Source: Microbacterium sp. LWH3-1.2 (GTDB taxonomy: Bacteria; Actinomycetota; Actinomycetes; Actinomycetales; Microbacteriaceae). Taken from it: 64,000 bases of DNA. The DNA is taken from contig NZ_JBEGIK010000001.1 in NCBI RefSeq assembly GCF_040675855.1, forward strand, positions 3,224,001-3,288,000. Direction: 5' to 3'. The notes under the pieces were generated by a model. The model searched no databases. It saw only the letters and a list, made by a program, of their open reading frames with translations, and had not been told where the DNA came from. Of the stretch, positions 9,660 through 18,099 are shown piece by piece (position 1 is the stretch's first letter; the number at the start of each line of letters is the position of its first letter). Both the position numbers and the translations under genes were made by a program.

Positions 9660-9831
9660 AACCCACTCCCGCCCCGGGTGGTTCACCCGGCAGTCACGAG
9701 TCGACCGGAGTCACGAGTCGCGATCCTGAGGCCGACTCGACCGGGCTCCTTGCCCGATGCGCTCACGCTACGACCGCGCACAGGCATCGGAGGCGCCCGA
9801 CACGCAAGAATCTCGTTACGTGTTGGTGAAC

Positions 9832-9853
9832 GGATGCTGCGCCCGCAGCATCC
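9832..9853 (-). terminator. GGATGCTGC...GCAGCATCC hairpin terminator
   Basis: This is a perfect 9-bp stem with loop GCCC directly after the stop of the minus-strand aminotransferase gene (stop at 9857). The same palindrome core recurs at 12673-12701 and 40637-40663. Confidence 0.65.
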
Positions 9854-9856
9854 CGA

Positions 9857-10987
9857 TCACCAGACCCGTGCCGACGAGAAGGCGGCGAGCGCGTCGCCGA
9901 ACAGACGCAGCGTGTCGGCGCCGGTGCCGACGTGGGGTGCGACCCGGATGCGGCCGGCCCGCGCGGTGACGGTGAGGCCATGGTTCGCAAGGGACGCGGC
10001 CAGGGGGGCGGCGTCCTGCGGGGCGGGTGCCAGCGTCACGATGCCGGCGCGGCGCTCGGGCTCGCGCGGGGTGATCACCGGCACCTCGTAGCGATCCGCC
10101 AAGAACATGACGTCGGCGGCCCGCTCGGCCAGCACCGACTCGATATCGGCGACGCCCACCTCCACCACTTCTCGCAGCGCCGTGGCGAGGCGCGCGGCGG
10201 CGAGGGTGTCGATCCCCGAGACGGAGAACGCCTGAGCCGACGCTGCCGGGGCGGGCACGGCGTCGACGGGCAGGTCGCCGTCGACGCCCGCGAAGCCGGA
10301 GAGCACGGGGGCGATCCGCTCGAGCGCCCGCTCGCCGAACCAGGCGAATCCGGTCCCCCGGCCGGCGCGCAGCCACTTGTATCCATGCCCGCACACGACG
10401 TCGGCGGCGAGGTAGTCGGCATCGACCATGCCGAAGCCCTGGATGGCGTCGACGATGAGCAGGCGGTCGCCGATCACCTCTCGGATCGCCGACAGGTCGG
10501 TGCGGTACCCGGTGCGGAAGTCGACGAGGCTGACCGCGACGGCGCGGGTGTCGTCGGAGACGGCGGAGCGGATCGCGTCGGGCGTCATGAACCCGTCGGC
10601 CGGCTCCACCCACTGCAGCTGCACCGATCCGAATGCCTCCGACGCGCGTGCGGCCGCGACGGTGAGGCTGGGGAACTCGCCGCGACCCAGCATGAGCCCG
10701 CCGGCGAGCCCGTAGATCGCGTGCATCAGTCCGTAGGTGGTGGACGGCTGCAGCGCCACCTGCGAGGCATCCGTCCCGATCAGTTCGGCGACCAGCTCGC
10801 GGGCCCCGCGCACGTGGTCGGCGACGAGCGCGATGCTCGTGCGCCGGCCGGAGCCCAGCAGCTCGGTGTCGCCCTGCGCCTCGCTGCGGACGGCGGGCGA
10901 GAGCGGCCCGAAAGCGGCCCAGTCCAGATACCCCGGTTCCCCGTCGAACGACGCCAGATATGAGTCCAGATCCGTCACGCGGATCAT
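9857..10987 (-). CDS. Class V aminotransferase-like PLP enzyme
   Basis: This fold-type I PLP enzyme belongs to the NifS/kynureninase-like class V group; the substrate is not predictable from the sequence. In 376 residues it shows Asp180 and Gln183 in LLIVDAIQGFG (contacts to the PLP pyridine) and Lys204 in GHGYKWLRAG, the expected Schiff-base lysine. The small C-terminal domain includes ERRAGIVTLAP and RIRVAPHVGT. Cysteine desulfurase features (a catalytic Cys loop near the C-terminus) are not seen, so IscS/SufS activity is unlikely. ATG 10987 is used; GTG 10978 is an alternative, since GAGAAT precedes it by 7 nt. The gene runs in the same direction as uppS, with 36 nt between them. Confidence 0.85.
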   Translation of the reverse strand: MIRVTDLDSYLASFDGEPGYLDWAAFGPLSPAVRSEAQGDTELLGSGRRTSIALVADHVRGARELVAELIGTDASQVALQPSTTYGLMHAIYGLAGGLMLGRGEFPSLTVAAARASEAFGSVQLQWVEPADGFMTPDAIRSAVSDDTRAVAVSLVDFRTGYRTDLSAIREVIGDRLLIVDAIQGFGMVDADYLAADVVCGHGYKWLRAGRGTGFAWFGERALERIAPVLSGFAGVDGDLPVDAVPAPAASAQAFSVSGIDTLAAARLATALREVVEVGVADIESVLAERAADVMFLADRYEVPVITPREPERRAGIVTLAPAPQDAAPLAASLANHGLTVTARAGRIRVAPHVGTGADTLRLFGDALAAFSSARVW

Positions 10988-11023
10988 TCTCGCAGAGGTG
11001 GGATCAGCGGTGTGAAGGGCCGC

Positions 11024-11809
11024 TCAACCGCCGTATCGGCGGTCCCGCGAGGCGAAGTCGCGGATCGCGCGAAGGAAGTCCACCTCGCGCAGATCCGGGC
11101 CGAGGGCCTCGACGAAGTAGAACTCAGAGTGGGCCGACTGCCAGAGCAGGAAGTCGCTGAGCCGCTGCTCCCCCGACGTGCGGATGACGAGGTCAGGGTC
11201 GGGCTGCCCACCGGTGTACAGGTGTTCGCCGATCTGCTCGGGGGTGAGGCTCGCGGCCAGCTCCTCCAGGGAGCCGCCGCGCTCGTCGTGCTGGGCGATG
11301 ATGCTGCGCACGGCGTCCACGATCTCGCCCCGGCCGCCGTAGCCGACGGCGAGGTTGACGTGCATACCGATGTTGTCCTTCGTGCGGGCCTCGACCTCGG
11401 CGAGCACCCTCCTGAGATCCTCGGGCAGTGCGTCGGCCCTGCCCACGTGCTTCACGCGCCAGTCGCGCTCATGCGAGAGCTCGTCGGCGAGTTCGGCGAT
11501 GATCTCGATGAGGTCCGACAGCTCCCGCGAGTCGCGCTTTCGCAGGTTATCGTTCGACAGCAGGTACAGCGACACGACGCGGATTCCCACGTCGTCGCAC
11601 CAGCGGAGGAACTCCTTCATCTTCGCCGCGCCCGCGCGGTGGCCGTGCGCGGCGGAGTCGTAGCCGAGCTGCCTGGCCCACCGGCGGTTGCCGTCGATCA
11701 TCATCGCGAGGTGTCGTGGGACGGATGCCGGATCCAGGCGACGACGCAGGCGGTTGATGTAGAGCCGATAGAGGGGCCCCCTGCCCTCGTTCGTCTCGCC
11801 GCGCACCAC
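11024..11809 (-). CDS. uppS: Short-type isoprenyl (cis-prenyl) diphosphate synthase, UppS family
   Basis: UppS-family enzymes condense IPP in the cis configuration. The 261-residue protein has MMIDGNRRWARQLG (catalytic Asp39), the HGHRAGAAK segment, SNDNLRKR, and the IPP-binding RTSGEQRLSDFLLWQSAHSE. In M. tuberculosis a short homologue (Rv1086, Z-farnesyl-diphosphate synthase) neighbours a hemolysin III gene exactly as here. So this copy may make a C15 product instead of the C55 lipid carrier; chain length cannot be read from sequence alone. A TAGCGT box (11816-11821) ends 6 nt before GTG 11809, indicating a leaderless transcript. The divergent promoter region contains an unusual inverted repeat (11848-11880). 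Confidence 0.92.
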   Translation of the reverse strand: MVRGETNEGRGPLYRLYINRLRRRLDPASVPRHLAMMIDGNRRWARQLGYDSAAHGHRAGAAKMKEFLRWCDDVGIRVVSLYLLSNDNLRKRDSRELSDLIEIIAELADELSHERDWRVKHVGRADALPEDLRRVLAEVEARTKDNIGMHVNLAVGYGGRGEIVDAVRSIIAQHDERGGSLEELAASLTPEQIGEHLYTGGQPDPDLVIRTSGEQRLSDFLLWQSAHSEFYFVEALGPDLREVDFLRAIRDFASRDRRYGG

Positions 11810-11847
11810 ACGCCTACGCTACCCCGCGCGGGACGTCCGCCCTAGCG

Positions 11848-11880
11848 TGGGACTCAGTCCCATCGTCAGTGGGACTGAGT
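11848..11880. promoter_or_regulatory. Compound inverted repeat between uppS and hemolysin III promoters
   Basis: TGGGACTCAGTCCCA (11848-11862) is a palindrome with a single central base, and its right part ACTCAGTCCCA pairs again with TGGGACTGAGT (11870-11880) across 7 nt. The element therefore holds three TGGGACT-type half sites. It sits between the two divergent leaderless promoters (TAGCGT at 11816-11821 on the minus strand; TACGCT at 11910-11915 on the plus strand), a position expected of an operator and not of a terminator. Confidence 0.55.
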
Positions 11881-11921
11881 ATGTTCCCCTCTCGGCATGC
11901 GCGGCCCTCTACGCTTAGGAC

Positions 11922-12665
11922 ATGAGCCGCCGTCGCAGCATCCCCCGGGCCCCCGAGGTCCCCGTACTGCCGCTGATGGATGCCGCGGCGGTCGACGCCG
12001 CGACGCACGATCTCAAGCCCAGCTGGCGCGGCTGGATCCACGCGGCGACCTTCCCCATCGCGATCGCGGCAGGCATCGTGCTCATCGTGCTCGCGCAGGG
12101 CGCTCCGGCCAAATGGGCGTCCGCGGTGTTCATGGCCACGTCGCTCCTGCTGTTCGGCAATTCCGCGCTCTACCACCGGTTCGACTGGAAGCCGAAGACC
12201 AAGGCGATCCTGAAGCGCATCGACCACGCGAACATCCTGCTGCTGATCGCCGGCACCTACACCCCGATCGCGGTGCTCGCGCTGCCGCCGCAGCAGGGAG
12301 CGCTGCTGCTGGTCCTCGTCTGGAGCGGCGCCCTCCTCGGCATCCTCTTCCGCATCTTCTGGATCAACGCCCCGCGCTGGCTCTACGTCGCCCTGTATCT
12401 CCTCCTCGGATGGGCGGCGGTCATGTACATCGTGCCGCTGTTCCAGGCCAGCGCGGCCATGATGGTTCTCGTGGCCGTGGGCGGCATCCTCTACACGGTC
12501 GGCGCGGTCATCTATGCGCTGAAGCGCCCGAATCCGTGGCCCGGCCACTTCGGGTTCCACGAGATCTTCCACGTGTGCACCGTGCTGGCGTTCCTCTGCC
12601 ACTGGACGGCGTGCCTCATCATCGCGCTGCACCCGTACTCTCCGTCGCTGGGGCTCCCGGGCTGA
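11922..12665 (+). CDS. trhA: Hemolysin III / PAQR-family membrane protein (TrhA-like)
   Basis: This is a seven-helix PAQR/HlyIII protein of the inner membrane. The bacterial members are linked to membrane homeostasis (E. coli YqfA/TrhA); a hydrolase activity on lipids has been proposed for the superfamily. In 247 residues the metal-site motifs are present: GNSALYHRFDW (Ser, His), the Asp in KRIDHANILLLIAGTYTP, and HFGFHEIFHVCTVLAFLCHW with the paired His. A hydrophilic N-terminus of about 35 residues precedes the first helix. TACGCT (11910-11915) lies 6 nt before ATG 11922. The gene is divergent from uppS, as in mycobacteria. Confidence 0.93.
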   Translation: MSRRRSIPRAPEVPVLPLMDAAAVDAATHDLKPSWRGWIHAATFPIAIAAGIVLIVLAQGAPAKWASAVFMATSLLLFGNSALYHRFDWKPKTKAILKRIDHANILLLIAGTYTPIAVLALPPQQGALLLVLVWSGALLGILFRIFWINAPRWLYVALYLLLGWAAVMYIVPLFQASAAMMVLVAVGGILYTVGAVIYALKRPNPWPGHFGFHEIFHVCTVLAFLCHWTACLIIALHPYSPSLGLPG

Positions 12666-12672
12666 GGACGAT

Positions 12673-12701
12673 GACGGATGCTGCGGGCCGCAGCATCCGT
12701 C
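12673..12701. terminator. GACGGATGCTGC...GCAGCATCCGTC bidirectional terminator
   Basis: A perfect 12-bp stem with a 5-nt loop lies 8 nt after the hemolysin III stop and before the stop of the convergent small membrane gene. It is a longer copy of the hairpin at 9832-9853. Confidence 0.7.
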
Positions 12702-12723
12702 GCCCCTCGATGCGTTCGGGTCC

Positions 12724-13035
12724 TCAGGCCTTGGGTGTCTCGCCGCGGCCGTCGTCGGCCGCCGGATCGATGCTCTGGTCGTCGACCTCGGTCGCCTCCG
12801 TGGCTCGCGCTGCCTGCTCCTCCGCGTCCAGCTGCTCCTGGATGTCGGCGCGCACACGGCCGCGGCGGATGCGGCGCATCATGTCCCAGATCAGGAAGAT
12901 GACGGCGATCGCGATCAGCGCGGTGAAGAGGAATCCCACGACCCCCGGGCTCACGAGGTTCGGGTCGACCGCGGGCGTGGGAGTCGGCGTGGGAGTCGTC
13001 GCGGTGGGAAGGATCCCGGCGATCGCGTGCTGCAT
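12724..13035 (-). CDS. Small single-pass membrane protein
   Basis: The 103-residue protein starts with a Thr/Pro repeat stretch (TATTPTPTPTP), has one membrane span (about 30-50: GVVGFLFTALIAIAVIFLIWD), then a basic stop-transfer RRIRRGR and an acidic cytoplasmic tail (DIQEQLDAEEQAAR and onward). ATG 13035 has GAGGA 4-5 nt upstream. In mycobacteria a small membrane protein (Rv1083) occupies the equivalent place between hemolysin III and the DUF4307/greA pair; the same topology here supports that assignment. Its function is unknown. Confidence 0.82.
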   Translation of the reverse strand: MQHAIAGILPTATTPTPTPTPAVDPNLVSPGVVGFLFTALIAIAVIFLIWDMMRRIRRGRVRADIQEQLDAEEQAARATEATEVDDQSIDPAADDGRGETPKA

Positions 13036-13149
13036 GGGTTCCTCGCTCTGCCCGCGGGGCGGGCGGTGTCGTCGGGGGCGCGCGCGAGCGCATAGCCTGG
13101 GGTTCCAGCCTAATCTTCCGATGCGACCCGACGAGCCCGAAGGAGCGGC

Positions 13150-13548
13150 GTGACCACCCAGGACATGCTCGACGAGCGCTACGGCCGTCGCCGCTCCCCC
13201 GCGCGCGGGTGGCTCATCGGGGCCGGCATCGCCGTCACGATCGGCCTCGTGGGCCTCTTCGGCTGGTTCACGGTGCGCGGGTCGCTCGACTCCGTCGACG
13301 CCGACACGACCTCGTTCGAAGTCGTCGACGAGCACTCCGTGATGCTCGGATTCCAGATCAGCAGTCCGCCCGGGGCCGCGGTCGCCTGCGCGATCGAGGC
13401 GCAGGACCAGGAGCACGGCGTGGTGGGCTGGCGGGTCGTCGAACTGCCGGCATCCGAGCTCCACGCGCGCGCGTTCCGCGAGGCGATCCCGACGACTGCG
13501 CTCGCCACCACCGGCTTCGTCAACTCGTGCTGGGTGCTGCCCGGCTGA
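13150..13548 (+). CDS. DUF4307 family membrane protein
   Basis: The 132-residue protein has a short N-terminal cytosolic stretch (LDERYGRRRSP), one transmembrane helix (about 20-42) and an outside beta-rich domain with Cys in AVACAIEAQDQE and FVNSCWVLPG, a possible disulfide. The RYGR...W pattern and position before greA fit DUF4307, an actinobacterial family of unknown role. GTG 13150 has a strong GAAGGAG Shine-Dalgarno site 5 nt upstream; a TAATCT box at 13111-13116 is the likely -10. Confidence 0.87.
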   Translation: MTTQDMLDERYGRRRSPARGWLIGAGIAVTIGLVGLFGWFTVRGSLDSVDADTTSFEVVDEHSVMLGFQISSPPGAAVACAIEAQDQEHGVVGWRVVELPASELHARAFREAIPTTALATTGFVNSCWVLPG

Positions 13549-13550
13549 GT

Positions 13551-13579
13551 TTGTCCGAACAGACGCCGTGACGTAGTCT
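13551..13579 (+). promoter_or_regulatory. greA promoter (TTGTCC-17-TAGTCT)
   Basis: TTGTCC (13551-13556) and TAGTCT (13574-13579) are separated by exactly 17 bp, giving a sigma-A-type promoter with a leader of about 95 nt before greA. The -35 begins 3 nt after the DUF4307 stop. Confidence 0.6.
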
Positions 13580-13679
13580 GGCGGGACATCAGCACAATCG
13601 CGCCCTGGCCGTGAGCCGGGGCGTTCGGTTTATGCCCGCACCGCTCCGGTCGGCCGCGGGCCCAATGAAGGAGTCAGCC

Positions 13680-14171
13680 GTGTCCACCGACGCCCCCGTG
13701 ACCTTCCTCACCCAGGACGCCTACGATCGCCTGGCCGCCGAACTCGAGCACCTCTCGACCACCGGCCGCGAGGAGATCGCCAAGCGCATCGAGGCCGCGC
13801 GCGAAGAAGGCGACCTCAAGGAGAACGGCGGCTACCACGCCGCCAAGGACGAGCAGGGCAAGCAGGAGGCGCGCATCCGCACGCTTCAGCACCTGCTCAA
13901 GACCGCGACCGTCAGCGAGGCGCCCGAGAGCAGCGGTGTCGTCGAACCCGGCACCGTCATCACCGCGATCGTGGCGGGCGGCGAAGAGGTCTTCCTGCTC
14001 GGCAACCGCGAGATCGCCGTCGGCTCCGAACTCGATGTCTACAGCGAGGCCTCGCCCCTGGGCGTGGCGATCCTCGGCCGCAAGGAGGGCGAGAAGACCT
14101 CGTACACCGCGCCCAACGGCCGCGAGATCGCTGTCGAGATCGTCAAGGTCGAGACCTACAACGGTCAGTGA
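13680..14171 (+). CDS. greA: Transcription elongation factor GreA
   Basis: GreA enters the RNA polymerase secondary channel and stimulates cleavage of backtracked RNA. The 163-residue protein has the N-terminal coiled coil with the acidic tip (AREEGDLKENGGYHAAKDEQG, of which DLKENGGY carries the functional Asp/Glu) and the C-terminal FKBP-like domain with SPLGVAILGRKEGEKTSYTAPNGRE. GTG 13680 follows AAGGAG by 6-7 nt. The upstream leader contains no coding sequence. It ends just before a hairpin that separates it from the convergent ilvA. Confidence 0.96.
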   Translation: MSTDAPVTFLTQDAYDRLAAELEHLSTTGREEIAKRIEAAREEGDLKENGGYHAAKDEQGKQEARIRTLQHLLKTATVSEAPESSGVVEPGTVITAIVAGGEEVFLLGNREIAVGSELDVYSEASPLGVAILGRKEGEKTSYTAPNGREIAVEIVKVETYNGQ

Positions 14172-14180
14172 CTCGGAGCG

Positions 14181-14202
14181 GCCTCAGGGACTCGCCTGAG
14201 GC
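14181..14202. terminator. Bidirectional hairpin between greA and ilvA
   Basis: GCCTCAGG and CCTGAGGC form an 8-bp stem with a 6-nt loop, 10 nt after the greA stop and 17 nt after the ilvA stop on the other strand. Confidence 0.65.
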
Positions 14203-14218
14203 CACCGGGCGGCCTTCG

Positions 14219-15511
14219 CTAGTCCGGAACGACCGTGGGCGCGTAGCCCGCGTCCTCGAGCACGGAGATGACGTGCGCGCGGTGCTCCTCGCCGCGCGTC
14301 TCGACGCTGAGCTGCAGGATCACCTCGCTGATCTGGATCCCCTGGCCGTGGCGTGTGTGCAGCACCTCGATGACGTTCGCGCCGGCGATCGCCAGCAGCT
14401 CTGACACCCGCGCGAGCTGGCCGGGACGATCCGGCAGCGGGATGCGCAGCGTCATATATCGACCGGATGCCGCGAGGCCATGCGCGACGACGCGCTGCAG
14501 CAGCAGCGGGTCGATATTGCCGCCCGAGAGAACCGTCACCGTCGGGCCGGTCGCGACGACCTTGCCCGCCAGGATCGCCGCCACGCCCACGGCGCCTGCC
14601 GGCTCCACCACCTGCTTGGCACGCTCGAGCAGCACGAGGAGGGCGCGGGCGATGTCGTCCTCGCTCACCGTCACGACCTCGTCGACGAGGTCGCGGACGA
14701 TCTCGAAGGGCAGGTCTCCCGGCCGGGCCACCGCGATGCCGTCGGCGATCGTCGGCGACGTGGGGACCTCCAGCGGATGCCCCGCCTGAAGCGACGCCGG
14801 ATAAGCCGCGGAATTCTCCGCTTGCACCCCGATCACGCGCACCGTGCGGCCCTCCGCCGCGGCACGGGCCTTGACGGCCGCAGCGACGCCGGCGACCAGT
14901 CCGCCCCCGCCGATGCCGAGGACGATCGTGTCGAGGTCGGGCAGCTCGTCCATGAGCTCGAGGCCCAGCGTCCCTTGACCGGCGATGACGTCGTGGTGGT
15001 CGAACGGGTGGATGAAGACGGCGCCCGTGCGCTCGGCGAACTCCGCCGCGAGTCGCAGCGGCGTCTCGACCGTGGCGCCCTCCAAGACGACGTCGGCGCC
15101 GTACCCCCGCGTGGCGAGGAGCTTGGGCACCGGTACGCCGAGGGGCATGAAGATCGTCGCGTGGATGCCGAGAGCCTTGGCCGCGAGCGCCACGCCCTGG
15201 GCGTGGTTGCCGGCGGAGGCCGCGACGACGCCCCGCGCGCGTTCCTCTGCGGTCAGGCGTGAGAGGCGGTAGGTCGCGCCGCGGATCTTGAACGACCCAG
15301 TGCGCTGCAGGTTCTCGAGCTTGAGATGCACCGGCACGCCGAGGACGTCCGTCAGGTGCTGAGAGGCGTCGAGCGGCGTGTGCGAGATGACCCCCTCGAG
15401 GGTGGCCGCAGCATCCTCGAAGTCGGCGAGCGTCGGCACGGCCGACGTGTGCGACGCCGCAGTGGCGGCGGCCTCGGACACCTGGTCGGCGGATGACATT
15501 GCGGTGGTCAC
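14219..15511 (-). CDS. ilvA: Threonine ammonia-lyase (threonine deaminase) with ACT domain
   Basis: IlvA converts L-threonine to 2-oxobutanoate and ammonia, the first step of isoleucine synthesis. The 430-residue protein has the PLP lysine Lys75 in LQRTGSFKIRGATYRL, the SAGNHAQGVA loop, GGGGLVAGVA and SGGNIDPLLL of the fold-type II core, and a single C-terminal ACT domain (about 350-430: LRIPLPDRPGQLARVSELLA and TRGEEHRAHVISVLEDAG). The single ACT-like unit resembles the shorter catabolic/TdcB-type and corynebacterial forms rather than the two-unit E. coli IlvA. GTG 15511 has GAGGAGAG 7 nt upstream and overlaps the AI-2E-family gene stop by 4 nt. Confidence 0.94.
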   Translation of the reverse strand: MTTAMSSADQVSEAAATAASHTSAVPTLADFEDAAATLEGVISHTPLDASQHLTDVLGVPVHLKLENLQRTGSFKIRGATYRLSRLTAEERARGVVAASAGNHAQGVALAAKALGIHATIFMPLGVPVPKLLATRGYGADVVLEGATVETPLRLAAEFAERTGAVFIHPFDHHDVIAGQGTLGLELMDELPDLDTIVLGIGGGGLVAGVAAAVKARAAAEGRTVRVIGVQAENSAAYPASLQAGHPLEVPTSPTIADGIAVARPGDLPFEIVRDLVDEVVTVSEDDIARALLVLLERAKQVVEPAGAVGVAAILAGKVVATGPTVTVLSGGNIDPLLLQRVVAHGLAASGRYMTLRIPLPDRPGQLARVSELLAIAGANVIEVLHTRHGQGIQISEVILQLSVETRGEEHRAHVISVLEDAGYAPTVVPD

Positions 15512-16698
15512 GAACGGACTCTCCTCTGCCGGGGAACGGTGCTCCAGATGAGATCCCCGGTGGGTCTGGCGCCGGTCTCCCACGCGCGTTGGGCAAGGTA
15601 GACCGCGACGACGTTCACGAACGCGGCCAGCGGCACGGCGAAGAGGGCGCCCGGAATGCCGGCGATCATGGCACCGCCGGCCACGACGAGCACGACGGCG
15701 AGCGGGTGGACCTTGACGGCCGAGCCCATGAGGAGCGGCTGGAGCACGTGCCCCTCCAGCTGCTGCACCCCGAGGACGACCACGAGCATCCAGAGCGCGA
15801 TCCACGGACCGTTGTAGACGAGCGCGAGGAAGACCGCGACCGTTCCCGTGACGACCGCACCGACGATCGGGACGAACGCGCCGAGGAAGACCAGGACGGC
15901 GACGGGGATCGCGAGGGGCACTCCGAGCAGGGCTGCACCGAGGCCGATTCCGATGGCGTCGATGGTCGCAACCAGCAGCTGCGTGCGCGCGTAGTTGACG
16001 ACGGTGATCCAACCGGCTCGGCCGGCGCCGTCGGCGGCGGGGCGCGCCTTCTTCGGGAACAGCCGCAGGGTCCAGCGCCAGATGCCCGTACCGTCGGCGA
16101 GCAGGCACAGCAGGATGAAGAACGCGAGCACCGCGCCGGTGACGACGTGGCCGATCGTGGACCCGATGGCGAGCGCCCCCGACCACAGCAGCTCGGCCTG
16201 CTGCTGCACGAATGCCCAGCCCTGCGCGAGCAGGTCGTCGATCTGATCCTCGCTGAGGTGCAGCGGGCCGTCGATCAGATACTGCCGGAACCGCTCGATC
16301 GCGGCCACCGTGCTCGCCTGCACCGAATCCCACTGCTGCATGATCTGCCACACGACGAGCCACAGCAGTCCCGTGACGATCGCGATGGTGCCCACCACGC
16401 AGATGACGATGGCCAGCCAGCGCGGCACGCGACGTCGGAGCATCCACGCGAACGCCGGCCACAGGAGGGCGGTGATGAGGATCGCGATCAGGAGCGGGAT
16501 CACGAGCAGCTTCAGCTGGATCACGAGCCACACGCCGACGCCGATCGCCGCCGCGACGACGATCAGACGCCACGAGTAAGCGGTGGCGACTCTGAGGCCA
16601 CGCGGCACCGAAGCAGACGTCTCGGTGGAGACGACCCGGCTGCGGTCGCGGACGGCGTCGAAGAGGGAGCCGCGGGGCTTTTCGTCGGAGCCGCTCAT
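15508..16698 (-). CDS. AI-2E family transporter (PerM-like)
   Basis: This 396-residue integral membrane protein belongs to the AI-2E exporter/permease (UPF0118) family, whose members include TqsA and Na+/H+ or small-molecule exporters; the substrate here is unknown. It shows N-terminal paired helices (WRLIVVAAAIGVGVWLVIQ, then LVIPLLIAILITALLW), the long loop around QYLIDGPLHLSEDQIDDLL, and the conserved C-terminal block with GAFVPIVGAVV, QQLEGHVLQPLLMG and HPLAVVLVVAGG. TAGACT (16705-16710) lies 6 nt before ATG 16698, so it is probably leaderless. It forms an overlapping pair with ilvA, which may hint at export of amino-acid-related compounds. Confidence 0.9.
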   Translation of the reverse strand: MSGSDEKPRGSLFDAVRDRSRVVSTETSASVPRGLRVATAYSWRLIVVAAAIGVGVWLVIQLKLLVIPLLIAILITALLWPAFAWMLRRRVPRWLAIVICVVGTIAIVTGLLWLVVWQIMQQWDSVQASTVAAIERFRQYLIDGPLHLSEDQIDDLLAQGWAFVQQQAELLWSGALAIGSTIGHVVTGAVLAFFILLCLLADGTGIWRWTLRLFPKKARPAADGAGRAGWITVVNYARTQLLVATIDAIGIGLGAALLGVPLAIPVAVLVFLGAFVPIVGAVVTGTVAVFLALVYNGPWIALWMLVVVLGVQQLEGHVLQPLLMGSAVKVHPLAVVLVVAGGAMIAGIPGALFAVPLAAFVNVVAVYLAQRAWETGARPTGDLIWSTVPRQRRVRS

Positions 16699-16782
16699 TG
16701 GGCCAGTCTAGGCGCGTCGCATTCCGCGCCGGTCATGAACGGCGGCGCTGCGATGTCGGAGGCTGCGGCTACGCTGGCGCCC

Positions 16783-18096
16783 GTGAAGTCCTCACTCAGC
16801 GCCGCCGAAGCGCGCCGCGTGGCACTGGCCGCCCAGGGATTCGGACGGCCCCGCCCGTCCGCGGCCGGCACCCGGCAGCTCAACGGCGCGCTCGCGCGCA
16901 TGGCGACGCTGCAGATCGACTCGGTCAACGTCTTCGCCCGTTCCCACTACATGCCGCTGTTCTCGCGCGTCGGCGCCTACGACACCGCCGCGCTCGACCG
17001 TCTGCTGTTCGCCCACCGCTCCCCGTACGTCGAGTACTGGGCGCACGTGGCCGCGTTCATCCCCGCCGAAGACTGGGGGCTGTTCGACTTCCGCATGCAG
17101 GCGCTGCGTGCGAAGTACGGCAGCAAGCCCGGTGGCTGGTTCGACGCGAATCGCGACATCGTCGACTGGGTGCGCGCCGAGCTCGCCGCCCGCGGCCCGC
17201 TGCGCCCGGCGCAGATCGAGCACGACGCAAAGGAGAGCGCACGGGGTCCCTGGTGGGACTGGGATGTCGTCAAGCGGGCGCTCGAGTACATGTGGATGTT
17301 CGGAGAGGTGGCTATCGCGGGTCGCCGCGGCTTCGAGCGGCGGTACGGCCTCGCCGAGCAGGTGATCCCCCGCCATGTGCTCGAGGCGCCGATCCCCCGT
17401 GACGAGGCCGTGCGGGAGCTCGTGAGACGCGCGGCGCGCGCCTACGGTGTCGCCAGCGCCGCGGACATCGCCGACTACTGGCGCATCGCCGACCGCACAG
17501 CCGTGACGACGGCCCTCGGAGACCTCGTCGACGCCGGCGAACTGCACCCGGTGACCGTCGAGGGATGGACCGCCGCGGGGCGCCCGGCGAAGGCATGGCT
17601 GCATGCCGACGCCGTCGTTCCGCGAAAGGTGGACGCCTCGGCGATCCTGACGCCGTTCGATCCGGTGGTGTGGTTCCGCGACCGCGCCGAGCGGCTCTTC
17701 GACTTCGAGTACCGCATCGAGATCTACACTCCCGCGCCGCGGCGCCGGTTCGGCTACTACTCGCTGCCCGTCCTCATCGGCGACGATGTCGTCGGCCGCG
17801 TCGACCTCAAGGCCGACCGCGCGGCCTCGACGCTGCTCGTCCAGTCAGCGTGGTGGGAGCACGGCAGGCCCGCCGACGCCGCACCCCGCCTCGCAGACGA
17901 GCTTCGGCTCGCCGCCGCCTGGCAGGGGCTCGAGTCGATCTCGATCTCCCGCTGGGGTGACGCGACCGAGGACCTCGCACGCGTGATGCCCGCGACGGCG
18001 CGTCACGACGCGGGTCCGGCGGAGCCGATGCCTCTCGCCTCGGACGAACCCGTGTCGGACGCGCGCGACCTCGACGTCGCAGAGCTGACCGGCTGA
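16783..18096 (+). CDS. HTH_42 winged-helix DNA glycosylase-like protein (YcaQ/AlkX type)
   Basis: This belongs to the HTH_42 superfamily, whose characterised members (E. coli YcaQ, Streptomyces AZL/AlkX) are DNA glycosylases that excise bulky adducts and unhook interstrand crosslinks. In the 437-residue protein the catalytic Q-phi-D motif is present as Gln44-Ile45-Asp46 in MATLQIDSVNVFARSHYMPL. The C-terminal part includes LTPFDPVVWFRDRAERLFDF and LPVLIGDDVVGRVDLKADR, family hallmarks. GTG 16783 follows TACGCT (16770-16775) by 7 nt, indicating a leaderless message. It is convergent with a second HTH_42 gene. The last 35 residues are acidic and low complexity. Confidence 0.88.
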   Translation: MKSSLSAAEARRVALAAQGFGRPRPSAAGTRQLNGALARMATLQIDSVNVFARSHYMPLFSRVGAYDTAALDRLLFAHRSPYVEYWAHVAAFIPAEDWGLFDFRMQALRAKYGSKPGGWFDANRDIVDWVRAELAARGPLRPAQIEHDAKESARGPWWDWDVVKRALEYMWMFGEVAIAGRRGFERRYGLAEQVIPRHVLEAPIPRDEAVRELVRRAARAYGVASAADIADYWRIADRTAVTTALGDLVDAGELHPVTVEGWTAAGRPAKAWLHADAVVPRKVDASAILTPFDPVVWFRDRAERLFDFEYRIEIYTPAPRRRFGYYSLPVLIGDDVVGRVDLKADRAASTLLVQSAWWEHGRPADAAPRLADELRLAAAWQGLESISISRWGDATEDLARVMPATARHDAGPAEPMPLASDEPVSDARDLDVAELTG

Positions 18097-18099
18097 TCC

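Noticed and set aside
15493..16782. Plus-strand frame extending the first HTH_42 protein upstream
   Set aside because: It runs antisense over the AI-2E transporter gene; the leaderless start at 16783 begins the homologous sequence.
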